The notes beneath the pieces were generated by a model. The model was not told the DNA's origin, did no database searches, and saw only the letters and a list, made by a program, of their open reading frames with translations. A program made the position numbers and the translations under genes. 64,000 nucleotides of DNA from Blastomyces gilchristii SLH14081 (taxonomy: Eukaryota > Ascomycota > Eurotiomycetes > Onygenales > Ajellomycetaceae), in contig NW_003101674.1 in assembly GCF_000003855.2 (NCBI RefSeq), positions 1,846,814-1,910,813 of the forward strand, in the 5' to 3' direction. This document shows positions 36,612 to 47,813 of the stretch, in pieces; the first letter of the stretch is position 1, and the number at the start of each line of letters is the position of its first letter.

Positions 36612-37144
36612 TGTAACGTGCTGAAGCTGAAGCAGTGACTAGTCAGTGATGTCATGTACAGATAGTTGTTTGAGAAGCTGTATAAGTGAGCTTGACTATC
36701 TTGCTTGAATAGCAAGCTCATAGACTACAGAGTTATTGTGAGGATATCACAGATGTGATACTTAGTATACTAAAAAGATTGTATGAGGCACATAGTAACT
36801 CTTGTATATATTTCAGTAGAAGAAAGACAAATCACTGACTTCTTTGATAGAGAGCCAGTATCTAGCTATTCTATATAGACAATGAGTGAATACTCTTCTC
36901 TCATTTCACAAGTAAGAATAGCTGGAGTAATACCTCAGCAGTATCTTATTATCAAGGAAGAGTAATCTGCTGATCTCATATAGAAGTGAGGTTCTCATAT
37001 TTATCAATCAGATCTTTCTATGATATATCTGAATAATGTCATAGAGTGATTGAAAACTAGTTCAGACAGAATGAAATCATTCACATGAGATTAATAAGCT
37101 GTGTGAAATCACAACAGAGTCTTGACACAGTCAGAAGTGTGACA
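36612..37144 (-). repeat. GypC 3' LTR
   Basis: 533 bp, mutated along its whole length, colinear with 43879-44411. It contains an imperfect hairpin near 36690-36721 (gagcttg...caagctc). The adjoining internal purine tract on the minus strand, aaagaaaagaac (37146-37158), fits a polypurine tract and is also one arm of an 8-bp stem (37145-37152 with 37159-37166). Confidence 0.9.
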
Positions 37145-37621
37145 ATGTTCTTTTCTTTAAGAACATAGTTCTGATGCTCTTAAGATTACTGAATTAGAAA
37201 TTATCTTTGTTGTATAGCAACAGTTATCAACTGATTGACAGCACATGTGCTGTGCATGATACAAAGAAATAGATGAGTTTTTCTGCTGACTGTGTAGGTC
37301 TTTCTTTTCTCATCTTCATTCAAATCAAACATGTGATAAGTGAGTTCCTTATATATCAATTTAGAATGTGAAAAATGTAGTTAATAAGTGACTTACAGAT
37401 CTCTCAATATATTTTATTCTATATATGAAATTCTCTGCAAAAGTGATGTGTTTTTAGAAACAAAGCTAACAGTAGTGACAGAATTTTTTAAAAAGATTCT
37501 CTTCTCTATGAAACATTTTTCTTTTCTCTTTCTCAATTACAACAGTGAGTGCATGAGAGTATCATTCTTGAAGAATAATAAAGAACTTATTCTGACATTT
37601 TCTAGTGAGTAATAAACATCT

Positions 37622-37984
37622 TCATGATGTGGCTGCGGCCTCTGTGACTGTCAAGAAAGCCAGGTTGAAGACAGAGACAGTGATGTTAATAGACTGCAGA
37701 AGCACTGCTCTCATTGTCACATCTTCTTCTTCTTCTTCTCCTGCTTCTCTTGCAGCTGTGATAATAGTCATCATACCTTGCAGTGAGGTGTCATCTCTTC
37801 TGTCAGTCAGTTTATTCATGTTCAGTTCTTTCTCTGCCTCTCTCACTACCATTGCAATACTGCCCCCCCCCTCAGCCAGCATGGTGGTGTATGACCCTGT
37901 GTAGTCATTCAGAGAGAAACCTGGGGAGAGCTTGATTCTGGGGACAGTGGCTCTGAGAAGCTCAATCTGTAGTTTCTCTTTCAT
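37622..37984 (-). pseudogene. Unidentified 120-codon ORF in GypC 3' region
   Basis: Same strand as GypC pol, downstream of it. The predicted protein is mixed in composition: it begins M-K-E-K-L-Q-I-E-L-L-R, has a Gly-rich stretch (A-E-G-G-G-S), a run of six Glu and Asp near the middle, and ends in Ala/Thr. No signal peptide or clear membrane segment. No family recognised. It lies in a less mutated patch, which could alone explain why it is open. Antisense frames overlap it. It could be a relic of an accessory ORF, a captured host fragment, or chance. Confidence 0.3.
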
Positions 37985-38370
37985 GACATGCCTGAGCCCT
38001 GCTCAGGCTGCTGCTGAGTTGAGTCTGCAGAGTCTCATAGTTTCTTCATTCTCTCTCTGTGAAGAGGCTTCAGTGTGGTCTCTGACTGACACTACTACTT
38101 ATCTGCACTGTGTCAAGCAGCTGAAGAAGAGAGAGATTTTATATACTTATCTCTTCTCTTACTCTTATTATTTCTGTTATATCTGTAACAATAACTCCTG
38201 TCTCTCTGTAAGTATTATCTCACAGAAAGACATCATGTCAGCTCTGACTAGAAGTCTAGATGCTCAAGCAGTACAGAGTGAGAGTCTCAGAGCTTCAAGT
38301 ATTGATGAATTCTGTCAAGGCTGAAGAGATCTCTCTTGCTCATCTGTAAAAGAAGGCAAAAGCATGAATC

Positions 38371-38422
38371 TCTGAGATGAAAAAACATCTCAGAATGACT
38401 GATCTCAAGAAGAGATCAGTCA
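38371..38422. other. Two adjacent perfect hairpins in GypC
   Basis: First stem TCTGAGATG (38371-38379) with CATCTCAGA (38386-38394), loop of six A. Second stem TGACTGATCTC (38396-38406) with GAGATCAGTCA (38412-38422), loop AAGAA. One base separates them. Both are perfect despite the surrounding mutations. They could form in the genomic RNA or act as a terminator or processing signal; function is not known. Confidence 0.55.
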
Positions 38423-38999
38423 GCACTGCTGTTAAAAGCACTATGAAGATCAATCACTGATTAGAGAGAATCTCACTTCAATTGAAGTAGATGACTGAGA
38501 TACTTTGTAAGTTGATAAATTGATATTTTATACATTTCTCATGCTCTTCTACAGTGCTGCAGTGCTAACTTCTCAGCAGATAAAGATGCTAATACTGAAG
38601 ACTTCAACAGTGAAGAATGAGTTTGATGAGAATATAATTCTTGATAAGTAGATTCTGAAATTTCTCTCTTTTTACTCTTTCAGCAGGCTGCAGTCTCATT
38701 AGAATAGCAGCAGTCTGCAGATCAATAATATTAATCTTTATTAATTTCAAATATTTCTTTCTTTTCTTATTAACTGCTTCAGGAATTTTACACTTGTGTA
38801 GTCTCATTAAACTTCTAAAAAATTCTTTAAGAGAAAATAGAAGAACAGTGCTACAGAGCTCACAAGACACTGACTCATAACTGCAAGATTATCTCTAAAA
38901 AATCCTTTGAGAAAAATGAGAAGTCTTAAGCAGTATTTCTTGTTCAATGTCTCTGATGTGTAACAGAGTAGTCTCTACTAGTCATCTCATAGCTTACAA

Positions 39000-41900
39000 T
39001 CTCTTTCTCAGCATTTTTCAAATGCTCAAGTGATTCTCATAAATTCTCTGATAATAAGTAATCTTCTTATTTCACAAGATATTGAAGCTTGCTGTAATAT
39101 GTTTACTTATTCAATATTTTCTTTATAAGATATTCAGTATCATTCTCTATTTTAATATTATTCAGCTGAGATAGCTCTGCTTCAGAGTATTGCTTATAGA
39201 GCTTTAAATAGAAAATGTGAAAAATAGAATGAATTGATTTCAATTCTGTGAGTAATTTCAACTCATATATCTGCTTATTCATTACTCTTATTACTGAGAA
39301 AGGTTCTAGTCACTACTCACTGAGCTTCTTACACAGTCTCATTGTCTTGATATTCTTTGCTAAAAGTAGCACTTAATTCTCTATTAAGAACTTCATTGAA
39401 AGATGTTTTCAATTATAGTATTTCATCTGCTGCTTCTGAATGTGATGAATACTTTTCACTGTCTTCTTATAAATTTTGTTTACAAGTTTTAATCTCACTT
39501 TTACTTCTGACACTGAGAAATACTCTGTTCTCTGTATCTGTTCAACATTCTGACTATCTATCTCTCTCTTTGAAACATTGTCTGTGATGTCACTGAGTAA
39601 TGAAGAATTGTATTCATAATAAGTATAGAAAGAAGATATCTTTAAGATTGCATTCTTTGCATTATTATATACAAATTCAGTGATCAGAAGATATTTGAGT
39701 TAATCATTCTAATGATATGAATAGAATACTTAAAGATACTGTTCTAGTGTCTGATTCTGATGTTCGGTCTGGCCATCTATCTGCAGATAAAATGTGATAC
39801 TGAGGAGACATCTCATCATAAGATAATAGTAAAAAGTCAATCAGTATTTGCTGATGAAGAGAGATTCTTGATCTGTTATCAATGATTTTGAAGCACTGTG
39901 ATTATAAATGATGATATCTAAAAACAGATCAGTTAATTCAGAGGCTTTAATCTTTTTATGAATAGAGATATATCTGATCATCTTTGTAAAGCAGTTAACA
40001 ATGATTAAAATTAAGTCATATTCTTTGACTCTTGTTGACTTTAGCAGGTCAACTATGAAATTCATTGATAGATTCTGTCATGAGCTCTTTGAAACAGATA
40101 GTGATATCAACTCATTATATTACTTATACTGCAGAATCTTTATTCTTTGACAGATATCACAAGTCTCAATATACTCTTTGACATCTGTGTGAAGCTTGTC
40201 TCAAATATATTTACATTTTAGAAGCTTCTCAGTCTTCTCTAACCTGAAGTGCCCTGTATGAAGATTATTATGAAGAATTCTCAATAACTTCTAGTGCACT
40301 GCTCTACTATGAGAGATGAAGACTGAATTATTCAGCAGTAGAAGTTCACATTCTCCTAGTTATCAGTGACTTGGTTTCTTAGCAGTATCACCTTACTCAG
40401 AGTCTGTCTCTTTCAAGTTTAAACTGAATTCTTTCTTCTTCAACTTCTGAATTTAAGCTGTAGTAGAGATGTCTCTCTTCTGTAACTTATCAATGAATTT
40501 CAAAAGTAGTCAGATTCAAAGATTGTAGACTGTTTCATTCTTTGTTAATTCAATGATTATAAGATATGATATAAGAAGCTCATGATCTTCAGTGTCAGTT
40601 CTCTGCAGAGACTCAGGTTTTCTTTCATCTTCTATACTGAGTCATGCAGCTATCTTACTGACACTGTTTCCAAGCTTCAGAGAATCTTAACCCTCTGCAG
40701 CCAGCTTCTTCTGCAGTGATAACAGAGATTCTTTTATAGAATTCTTCTCTGCATCAATAATATTATAATCAGATCATCTAGATAATGTGTCAGCGAGGTT
40801 AAGCTGATCTGAATGATATTGAATATAGAAATCATACTCTGAAAGCAGCTCTGCTCATCTGGCTTGACATTCTATCAAGCTCTTTGTTGTCAAGAAGTAA
40901 CATAGATTTACATAATCAGTGAGAACTTACACTGAATACCTATTACTCTGGAGATAATGTTGTCAGATTTTAAAGAATTCAATAATTGCTAACATCTTCT
41001 GATCATAAATATCATACCTTCTCTGCATGAGTGATAACTTCTTGAAGAAGAAGGTCACTAATCTTCATTCACAGCATCTTATAGACTCTGTAAAAAAGTC
41101 TTCTTTCACAGACAATTCATTATCTGTTTTCTCAGAGATAATTATTCTCTGATTCTTTCAATATTGAAAGGTCTTCAGTGTCAACTGTGAAAAGATTTCA
41201 CAGATCTCATTCTCAGATGCATCAGTCTCACACTGACTGAGTAAATTGAGATTAAAGTGATTCAGTATCATGACATCTGTAAAAGCTTGTTTTAATTCCA
41301 TAAACATCTGTATAATGTCTTGAGTGAGAGTAAACAGTCTTATTTTTCTGTCTTTCACACTTCTCTTTAACAGATCTGTAAGAGAGACAGTAATCTGTGA
41401 ATATGCATAGATGAATTATCTGTAGAAATTTGCAAATTCTAGAAACATCTGCATCTTGCAGTACATTCGCGGCATCAGTCAGTTCTCAATGATGAAGACC
41501 TGACTCCTGTTTATTAAAATGCTGTTCATCTCAATAATATAATCTAAGAAATCAATCTCCTGCATGTAAAATGAGCATTTTTCAGTATTTGTATAGAGTT
41601 GATACTGTCTCAAGTGACTTAATACTTCTCAAACATGAGTATCATATTCTTTCTCTGATTTTGAGAAGATTAGAATGTCATCCAGGTATACTATGCAGGA
41701 GATGTTGACAAGGCCCTGCAGCATCTTATTTATATAGGCCTGGAAGATGACTGAAGTGTTACAAAGATCAAAAGATAAAACAAGATATTCAAAATTGCTG
41801 TACTTGGTATAAAAAGTCATTTTTCAAACATCATCTTCATTAACTCTAATTCTATGATAGACATCTTATATATCAATCTTTGAGAATATCTTTGCTTTAG

Positions 41901-42880
41901 ATAATCAATTGATTATCTCATTAATTAGCAGTAATAAATAGTAATTCTTAACTGTTATCTTATTATGGTCTCTGTAGTCTATGCATAGACATAGTCTATC
42001 ATTCTTCTTAAGTATAAAGAGTATAGATGTCTCTGTCAGACTCTTTGATGAATATATTCAGTTCTTTGATTGCACTTCTTCAAGATATTTATACAGAATA
42101 TTTAATTTCTTTACAGATAAGTTGTAAAAGAGTCTGTACAGTGCTGTTGTATCATCTTCAAGATGAATCTTATATTATATCTTGATATCAGAAAACTTCA
42201 CTGCTTTTCTTTTCAAAAAGACATTCTTAAAATCTGTAAAGAAATGTTGTATACATTCATCTTCAATGATGAATACTGCTGTTAATCTTGCAGTGAGAGT
42301 GATAACTTCTCTATCTATTCTTAAGTCTCAATCATCTGCTATACAGTATATTGACTCAATCTTTTTCTCAAGATTCTTCTGATGAAACTCTTCAGATTTC
42401 TCTATTACTGTCTCTTCATTAGTGAGACAGTATCATCACATCTGAGTGACTTAGTCAATGAGAGGATTGTTTTCTCTCAACTATGAAAGATTTAGAATGA
42501 TGTTCTTATCTATGATATTGACTGTGTGAAGAAGCAGACTGCTTTTCTTGAAGATTTCTTCTAAGTCTGTGATCACACACTTCACTTGAATTATGTCAAA
42601 ATAATGATATTTCATTTCATCAGTAAATTTTATATGATCTGACAGATCTATCTTCTTTCAACTCTTTATCAAAGAAAAGAAATAGAATATGAAGTTGATA
42701 TTTACTCTGAAGTTGAGTAGGCATCTCACTGATATCTCTCTATTCAGAGTATATATTATGATTGTAATATGAACTTGAAGATATGAGAATTATCAATTCT
42801 TTATTTCTTTCTCTTCTTTATCTTTTATGAATATATTTATCAGAAGAGAAGTTAACTGTGAGAAGATATCTTCTTAATTT
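39000..42880 (-). pseudogene. GypC pol: protease-RT-RNase H-integrase-chromodomain
   Basis: Protease near 42690-42730, where the expected D-S-G reads N-F-R, each by a transition. RT near 41480-42130 with Y-L-D-D-I-L-I-F-S at 41662-41688. RNase H with E-T-D-A-S, D at 41221-41223. Integrase zinc region near 40140-40290 (H-T-G-H-F and C-D-I-C), core 39841-40065 (M-N-F-I-V-D, from D-F-I; T-D at 39871-39876), then Q-T-E-H-Q-N near 39765. Chromodomain 39010-39155, with E-Y-L-I-K-K-I-L and Y-L-V-K-W-E-D-Y. TGA stops replace Trp/Arg, TAA/TAG replace Gln. Family role: copying the element RNA and integrating it, with the chromodomain biasing integration to heterochromatin. Confidence 0.9.
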
Positions 42881-42889
42881 CTTTTCTTC

Positions 42890-43870
42890 TTCAGCTTCTT
42901 ACAATCACTGATATAGTGATCATCAGCTCTGTAGTTGAAACAGAGATCTTTATCAAATCTTTTTTAATATTTCTTCACAGTGAGTGAAGAATCAGAATAC
43001 TTGAAATTCTTCTTTACTTTTTTCACACTGAAGTCATTATAATGCTGTTTAGATTCTGTTATTAATTACTTAGAAGAGATCTTGTTAGGCTTTTTCTTAA
43101 AGAATTGATTATTTAAATAGATTTAAGAAGCCAGGTTGACAAGCTCAGTGTGATTAATTAATGAACTCTGATATTATAATATCATTGTCTGCACCTTGTG
43201 AGTCAGCTTCATGAGATAAAGCTGTGTTTTTAATTGATTCAAATTATCAGTTAATTTCTCTCAATATTCTTTAAATCTTGCATTGAAATCAGAAGAATTC
43301 TCATCATCTTATTAATATAATAAGTTGAACTACTGTATCATTATGAAGTCACAATTGTAGTGATATTTGATTTGATTCAGTAGAAAGTTCTTGAATTCTT
43401 CTCAAGTCATAGCAGTATTAATACACTCAAGCTTTCTCTTCTTGATGACTCAAGTAGTTGCAGAGATGTCTTCAAGAAGGTTGACAATGTATATTACTTA
43501 TATCTTATGAGTATTATACTGGCTCAGATTAAGGTGGAATTTCTATTCAAGAGTATGAATAAAGCTGTGAAATTCAGACAAGATGTTTCTCTTGTATCTC
43601 AGAGAATCTCTGATCTTAATCTCTCTATCTTTATAATAGATATAGGTGTGTAGAGGCCACAGCAGTAGCAGGAAAGTTGAAGAGCTCATGCTAAAATATG
43701 CAGCAGTTTCAGAAATCTCAGATTTCTGTCAGAATAAAGATATATGCACTCTAGAGAATGATGTAGTGTTTCTCTCAGAGAATGAGGTTGAATTGATCTC
43801 AGTGTGAGTGTGTGAGGTCATATCAGTCTGTTAGAGCTTGACTAATTCAAACATGTAATCAGGTTAAGTG
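42890..43870 (-). pseudogene. GypC gag with CCHC knuckle
   Basis: The knuckle is at about 42905-42946 on the minus strand: C-F-N-[Y]-R-A-D-D-H-Y-I-S-D-C, with the second Cys mutated to Tyr. Upstream lies the capsid-like part, broken by stops. The start codon is not certain; an M-T-S-H-T-H-T frame opens near 43820. The gap between LTR and gag is short (under 60 bp); I could not identify the primer-binding site. Confidence 0.7.
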
Positions 43871-43878
43871 ATTTGAAT

Positions 43879-44411
43879 TGTAATATACTGAAGCTGAAGC
43901 AGTGACTAGTCAGTAATATTATATAGAGATAGTTGTTTAAGAAGCTGTATAAGTGAGCTTGACTATCTTGCTTGAATAGCAAGCTCATAGACTACAGAGT
44001 TATTGTGAGGATATCACAGATGTGATACTTAGTATACTAAGAAGATTGTATGAGACATACAGTAACTCTTGTATATATTTTAGTAGAAGAAAAATGAATT
44101 GCTGACTTCTTTGATGAGGAGTCAGCATCTAGCTATTCTATATAGACAATGAGTGAATACTCTTCTCTCATTTCACAAGTGAGAATAGCTGGAGTAATAC
44201 CTCAGTGATGCCTCATTACCAAGGAAGAGTAATCTGCTGACCTCATATAGAAGCGGGGTTCTCATATCCATCAATCGGATCTTTCTATGATATATCCGAA
44301 TGATGTCATAGAGTGGTTGGAAACCGGTTCAGACAGGATGGAATCATCCGCATGGGATCAATGGGCCGTGTGGAACTGCGACGGGGCCTTGGCGCGGCCG
44401 GGAGCGTGACA
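43879..44411 (-). repeat. GypC 5' LTR, part mutated, part pristine
   Basis: 533 bp. From 43879 to about 44200 it is mutated like the other LTR. From about 44210 to 44411 it keeps dense CG, CC and GG (gaaaccggttc, gcgcggccgggagcgtgac). Against the 3' LTR the alignable differences in this part are C/T or G/A transitions. TCAAT follows at 44412-44416. Confidence 0.92.
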
Positions 44412-44416
44412 TCAAT

Positions 44417-47400
44417 ATCAAAAAGACTCTAGAAAAATTATTCTGTGTTACAATAACAGATTCTCATATAAAACTCTCTCAATAATATCATAAATATCTA
44501 GATGTCTTCTGACAAGACAATATTATGAACATATCTCTCTTATGAGATCTCAGAGAGAATCACAGTATCAAGTTAGAGAAAAAGAATAATAAGAATCTTA
44601 AACTGCTATAAGGCTCTCTTTATAACATGTTCTGAGATGAACTTCTTCTTCTTTGAAAGACACTCAATGATCTGTTGAATAAAGAATTCATACATATTAG
44701 CAACTCTTTCACTGCAGTTTCTATTCTCTTTGCAAAGAAACCAGATGAAGAACTTCAATTCTGTGTGAACTACTGAGATCTGAACAGATTGATAAAGAAA
44801 GATTGATATCTCTTATCTCTCATCAATGAAACCCTAGCATGAATCAGATGAGTTCAATAGTTTATAAAACTAGATATCATCACTGCATTTCATAAGATTC
44901 ATATCACTGAAGAAGATGAATGACTTACAGCATTCTGAAAACATTATAATCTCTTTGAATAAATAGTCACACTCTTTGAACTGACTAATATTTTCAGTAC
45001 ATTTCAGAAGTATATCAACTGAGTGCTCTGAGATTTTCTTAATAGGTTTGTATCTACTTATCTAGATAACATTCTCATCTTTATCAATGAATTCAGAAAA
45101 GAATATCAAGAGTATGTGTGAAAGGTATTACAATGGCTATAAGAAGCAGAACTACTGATAGATATTAACAAGTGTAATTTTGAAGTCAAGAGTATCAAGT
45201 ATCTGGGTTTTATTATAGAAGCTGACAAGAGAATTTAAATGAATTCTGAGAAAGTCTCTGTCATTCTTGAATGACAAGCTTCATATACTGTGAAAGATGT
45301 ATAAAGCTTCATCAGATTTACTAACTTCTATCAGTGATTTATATGAAACTTCTCAGATATCATGAGACCACTTACAGATCTTACTAAGAAAGACTCAGTA
45401 TTTCAATGATCAGTGAATACTGAAGCTGCATTTACACAGATGAAGAAGATATTCATTAATATCTCTCTACTGATAATATTTGATTCTGATCATAAGACAC
45501 TTATTGAAGCTGATTTCTCTGACTACATAATAGAAGAAGTGATATTATAATATAATAATGAAGATATTCTATAATTATATATCTTCATGTCTAAGAAACT
45601 GAGTCTCACTGAATACAATTATAAGATCTATGATAAGGAACTTCTCACAATCATACACTGTTTAGAAGAATGAGACTCTGAACTCTGAAGTGTCTCTGAA
45701 TTTAAGATAGTCACAGATTATAAGAATCTTAAATACTTCATAACTATCTGTAAACTCACTGAATAACAGATGTGATAATCTGAGTTCTTAAGCCACTTTT
45801 ATTTTATAATATACTACTGTTCTAGTAGTCAGAACTTGATGACAGATGTTCTCTCATAATAAGAGTAAGATATATTATCTGATGTAACAGATACTCACTG
45901 AATGAATCAAGAGCATCAGCTCTTGAACCTGAAGATACTAGTTAATCAAGATGAAACAGTTCATGACACTATACATGCTTCTTCATTTAGAACTGTCATT
46001 GATATCTTCACTTTCTCTACACTGAATGAACTATGGCATACAGCAGCTCAGGTGAATGAACTTCTTCAGACTCTTATTAAAGCAGTATATCAAGAAGCAC
46101 TCTGATTTCTCTCAGAACTATGTATAAGAACTGATATCTCAGAATGTTCAATTGATGATAATAATGCTCTATAATTCTGTAAATGACACTGAGTCCTTCA
46201 CTCTGAATTCTTATGCACTTGAATAATGCAAGAGATGCATGATTTGCATATAACCAGTTATTCAGGCTATGAACAACTGTATAGAATGATCTTCTGAGAG
46301 TTCTACTGACCTGAGATATTAAACAGTATCAGATGCTTTATCTGAAACTGTAATTACTGTTCTTCTATTATCTCATGAAAGAACTGTAGAAAAGATCTAT
46401 TAAAATCACTTAATATCTCTGATAGAATCTGATAAGATGTAGTAATTGACTTTATTATTAATCTATCTGAGAGTAAGAGTTGTAGAAACATTCTGATCAT
46501 CATGAATTGACTGAGCAAAGATATAATATTGAAATCTTGTAATAAGATGAATACTGAACAAGTCACTGAAGCTTTTCTACAGAGTTCATTCTATCAGATA
46601 CATGAATTGCTGAGATCTATAGTATCAGATTGAGACTGTCAATTTGTGAGTACTCTCTGAACAAGAATCTGTCAAGTTCTCAAGATCATATACTGTCTAT
46701 TAACTGCTTATCATCTCAAGACTGATGATGCATCAGAATAGATAATTCAGACTGTGAAGAATTATCTCTATAAGTTCTGCAATCACTTACAAGATGATTG
46801 ATATAATCTTCTTCTACATGCAGAGATTGCTATCAACAGTTGAGATACTATTTTAACAGATATAAGCCTGTTCTTTCTTACATATGAATATCACATGAAA
46901 GTATTGAATCTTCTAGAGATTACACAGTTCACACTGAACCTCTGCAGTCTGATTCAGATCACTGATAATATAGTAATAAAGCTCTGAAATGCCTGCAATT
47001 GAGCAGAGATCTTCATAGTAACTATGAAACAAGATCAAGAGAATCAAATCAATATTCATCAAGACTCTGCTAAACAATATAAGATAGAAGATCTGATATA
47101 ATTGAATCTTAAGAACATATGAATCACATGTTTATCTTGTATACTAGATTACTACTATATCAAGTATAAAGTGATAGAAGTTCTAGATAGTTATAACTAC
47201 TGTCTTAACACATCATCAGAGATTTATAATGTATTTCATACAAGCTTACTTCACTGTGCTGTCACTGATCTGTTTTCTTCTCAACTGACTTCTGACTGAC
47301 AGTCATCAGACATCATAGAAGAAGATAATGTGCTTGAGTGAGAGATTGAGAATATTCTTGATAAGAGACTCTGTGACTGCAGTCAGCAATATCTTGTGAA

Positions 47401-47499
47401 ATGAGTCAGCTATGATCAACTGATCTGAACTCTGAGCTTCATATTATCTGAAACAGCAGCTCTTGACTGATGGAAACTGCTTCTGAAAGAGAGGGCTAA
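44417..47499 (+). pseudogene. GypA-2 pol, RT to chromodomain part
   Basis: RT palm Y-L-D-N near 45058-45069, RNase H near 45470-45840 (I-E-A-D-F-S-D), integrase near 46200-46970 with C-N-Y-C near 46348, chromodomain near 47330-47480 (Y-L-V-K-W). Colinear with GypA-1 pol. One A fewer than GypA-1 just before the LTR (ctgaaagagaggg) changes the frame of the last codons, so the true pol stop is uncertain. Confidence 0.87.
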
Positions 47500-47808
47500 T
47501 ATGGTGGACTGCGCTCAATCAATCATATAGACTATTTCATTACACTTCACAGATTTCAATCACTTCATTCTTGAATGCATACACTCTAATTCTTGGTCAT
47601 TCTCAATCACTGATCCTCGGCTGCTATGAACACATGTATATTCTTCCATCCTGAAGCTCCACCGCGTACACCACCACATACGCGTATAAATATCCACCTC
47701 AATTGCTGATTCTCGCACTTTCTCTTTCTTTCCTTCTCTAATGTTTTTATCTTTGTTATATAAGACCTATCAATATTATACCGATCTATTCGGCGTAGAC
47801 CTCTTACA
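47500..47808 (+). repeat. GypA-2 3' LTR
   Basis: 309 bp; opens TATGGTGGACTGCG, with TG mutated to TA at the start, and ends CTCTTACA, followed by AATCA. Confidence 0.92.
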
Positions 47809-47813
47809 AATCA

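Larger units (their letters stand above)
37167..38990. other. GypC region between chromodomain and 3' LTR, unidentified
   Basis: About 1.8 kb with no domain I recognise. From about 37605 to 38060 it keeps CC, GG and a C run (37862-37871), unlike the rest of GypC. It holds the 120-codon sense ORF, two overlapping antisense frames (37605-37904 and 37932-38324), and the paired hairpins at 38371-38422. A further sense frame is 38604-38870 (Lys/Leu-rich, 88 codons). It may be a lineage-specific 3' region or captured sequence. Confidence 0.5.
36612..44411 (-). mobile_element. GypC: Ty3/gypsy chromodomain retrotransposon
   Basis: 7800 bp with 533-bp LTRs at 43879-44411 (5') and 36612-37144 (3'); ends TGTCACGC...TTACA on the minus strand. 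Target duplication TTAAT/TCAAT. In element order: gag with CCHC knuckle, protease, RT with intact Y-L-D-D, RNase H, integrase, chromodomain near 39010-39155, then about 1.8 kb of unidentified sequence before the 3' LTR. It is the innermost and so the youngest of its four-deep nest (GypA-3, GypB-3, GypA-2, GypC). Dead by stops, but with fewer catalytic losses than GypA or GypB. Confidence 0.92.
34361..47808 (+). mobile_element. GypA-2: Ty3/gypsy chromodomain retrotransposon, split by GypC
   Basis: LTRs 34361-34669 and 47500-47808 (309 bp each), target duplication AATCA, target in GypB-3 RNase H (empty site readable in GypB-2 near 13080). gag 34942-36108 keeps start, frame and stop. pol is cut by GypC at 36612-44411 (TTAAT/TCAAT duplicated). 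Without GypC the element is close to the length of GypA-1. Dead by point stops. Confidence 0.92.
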
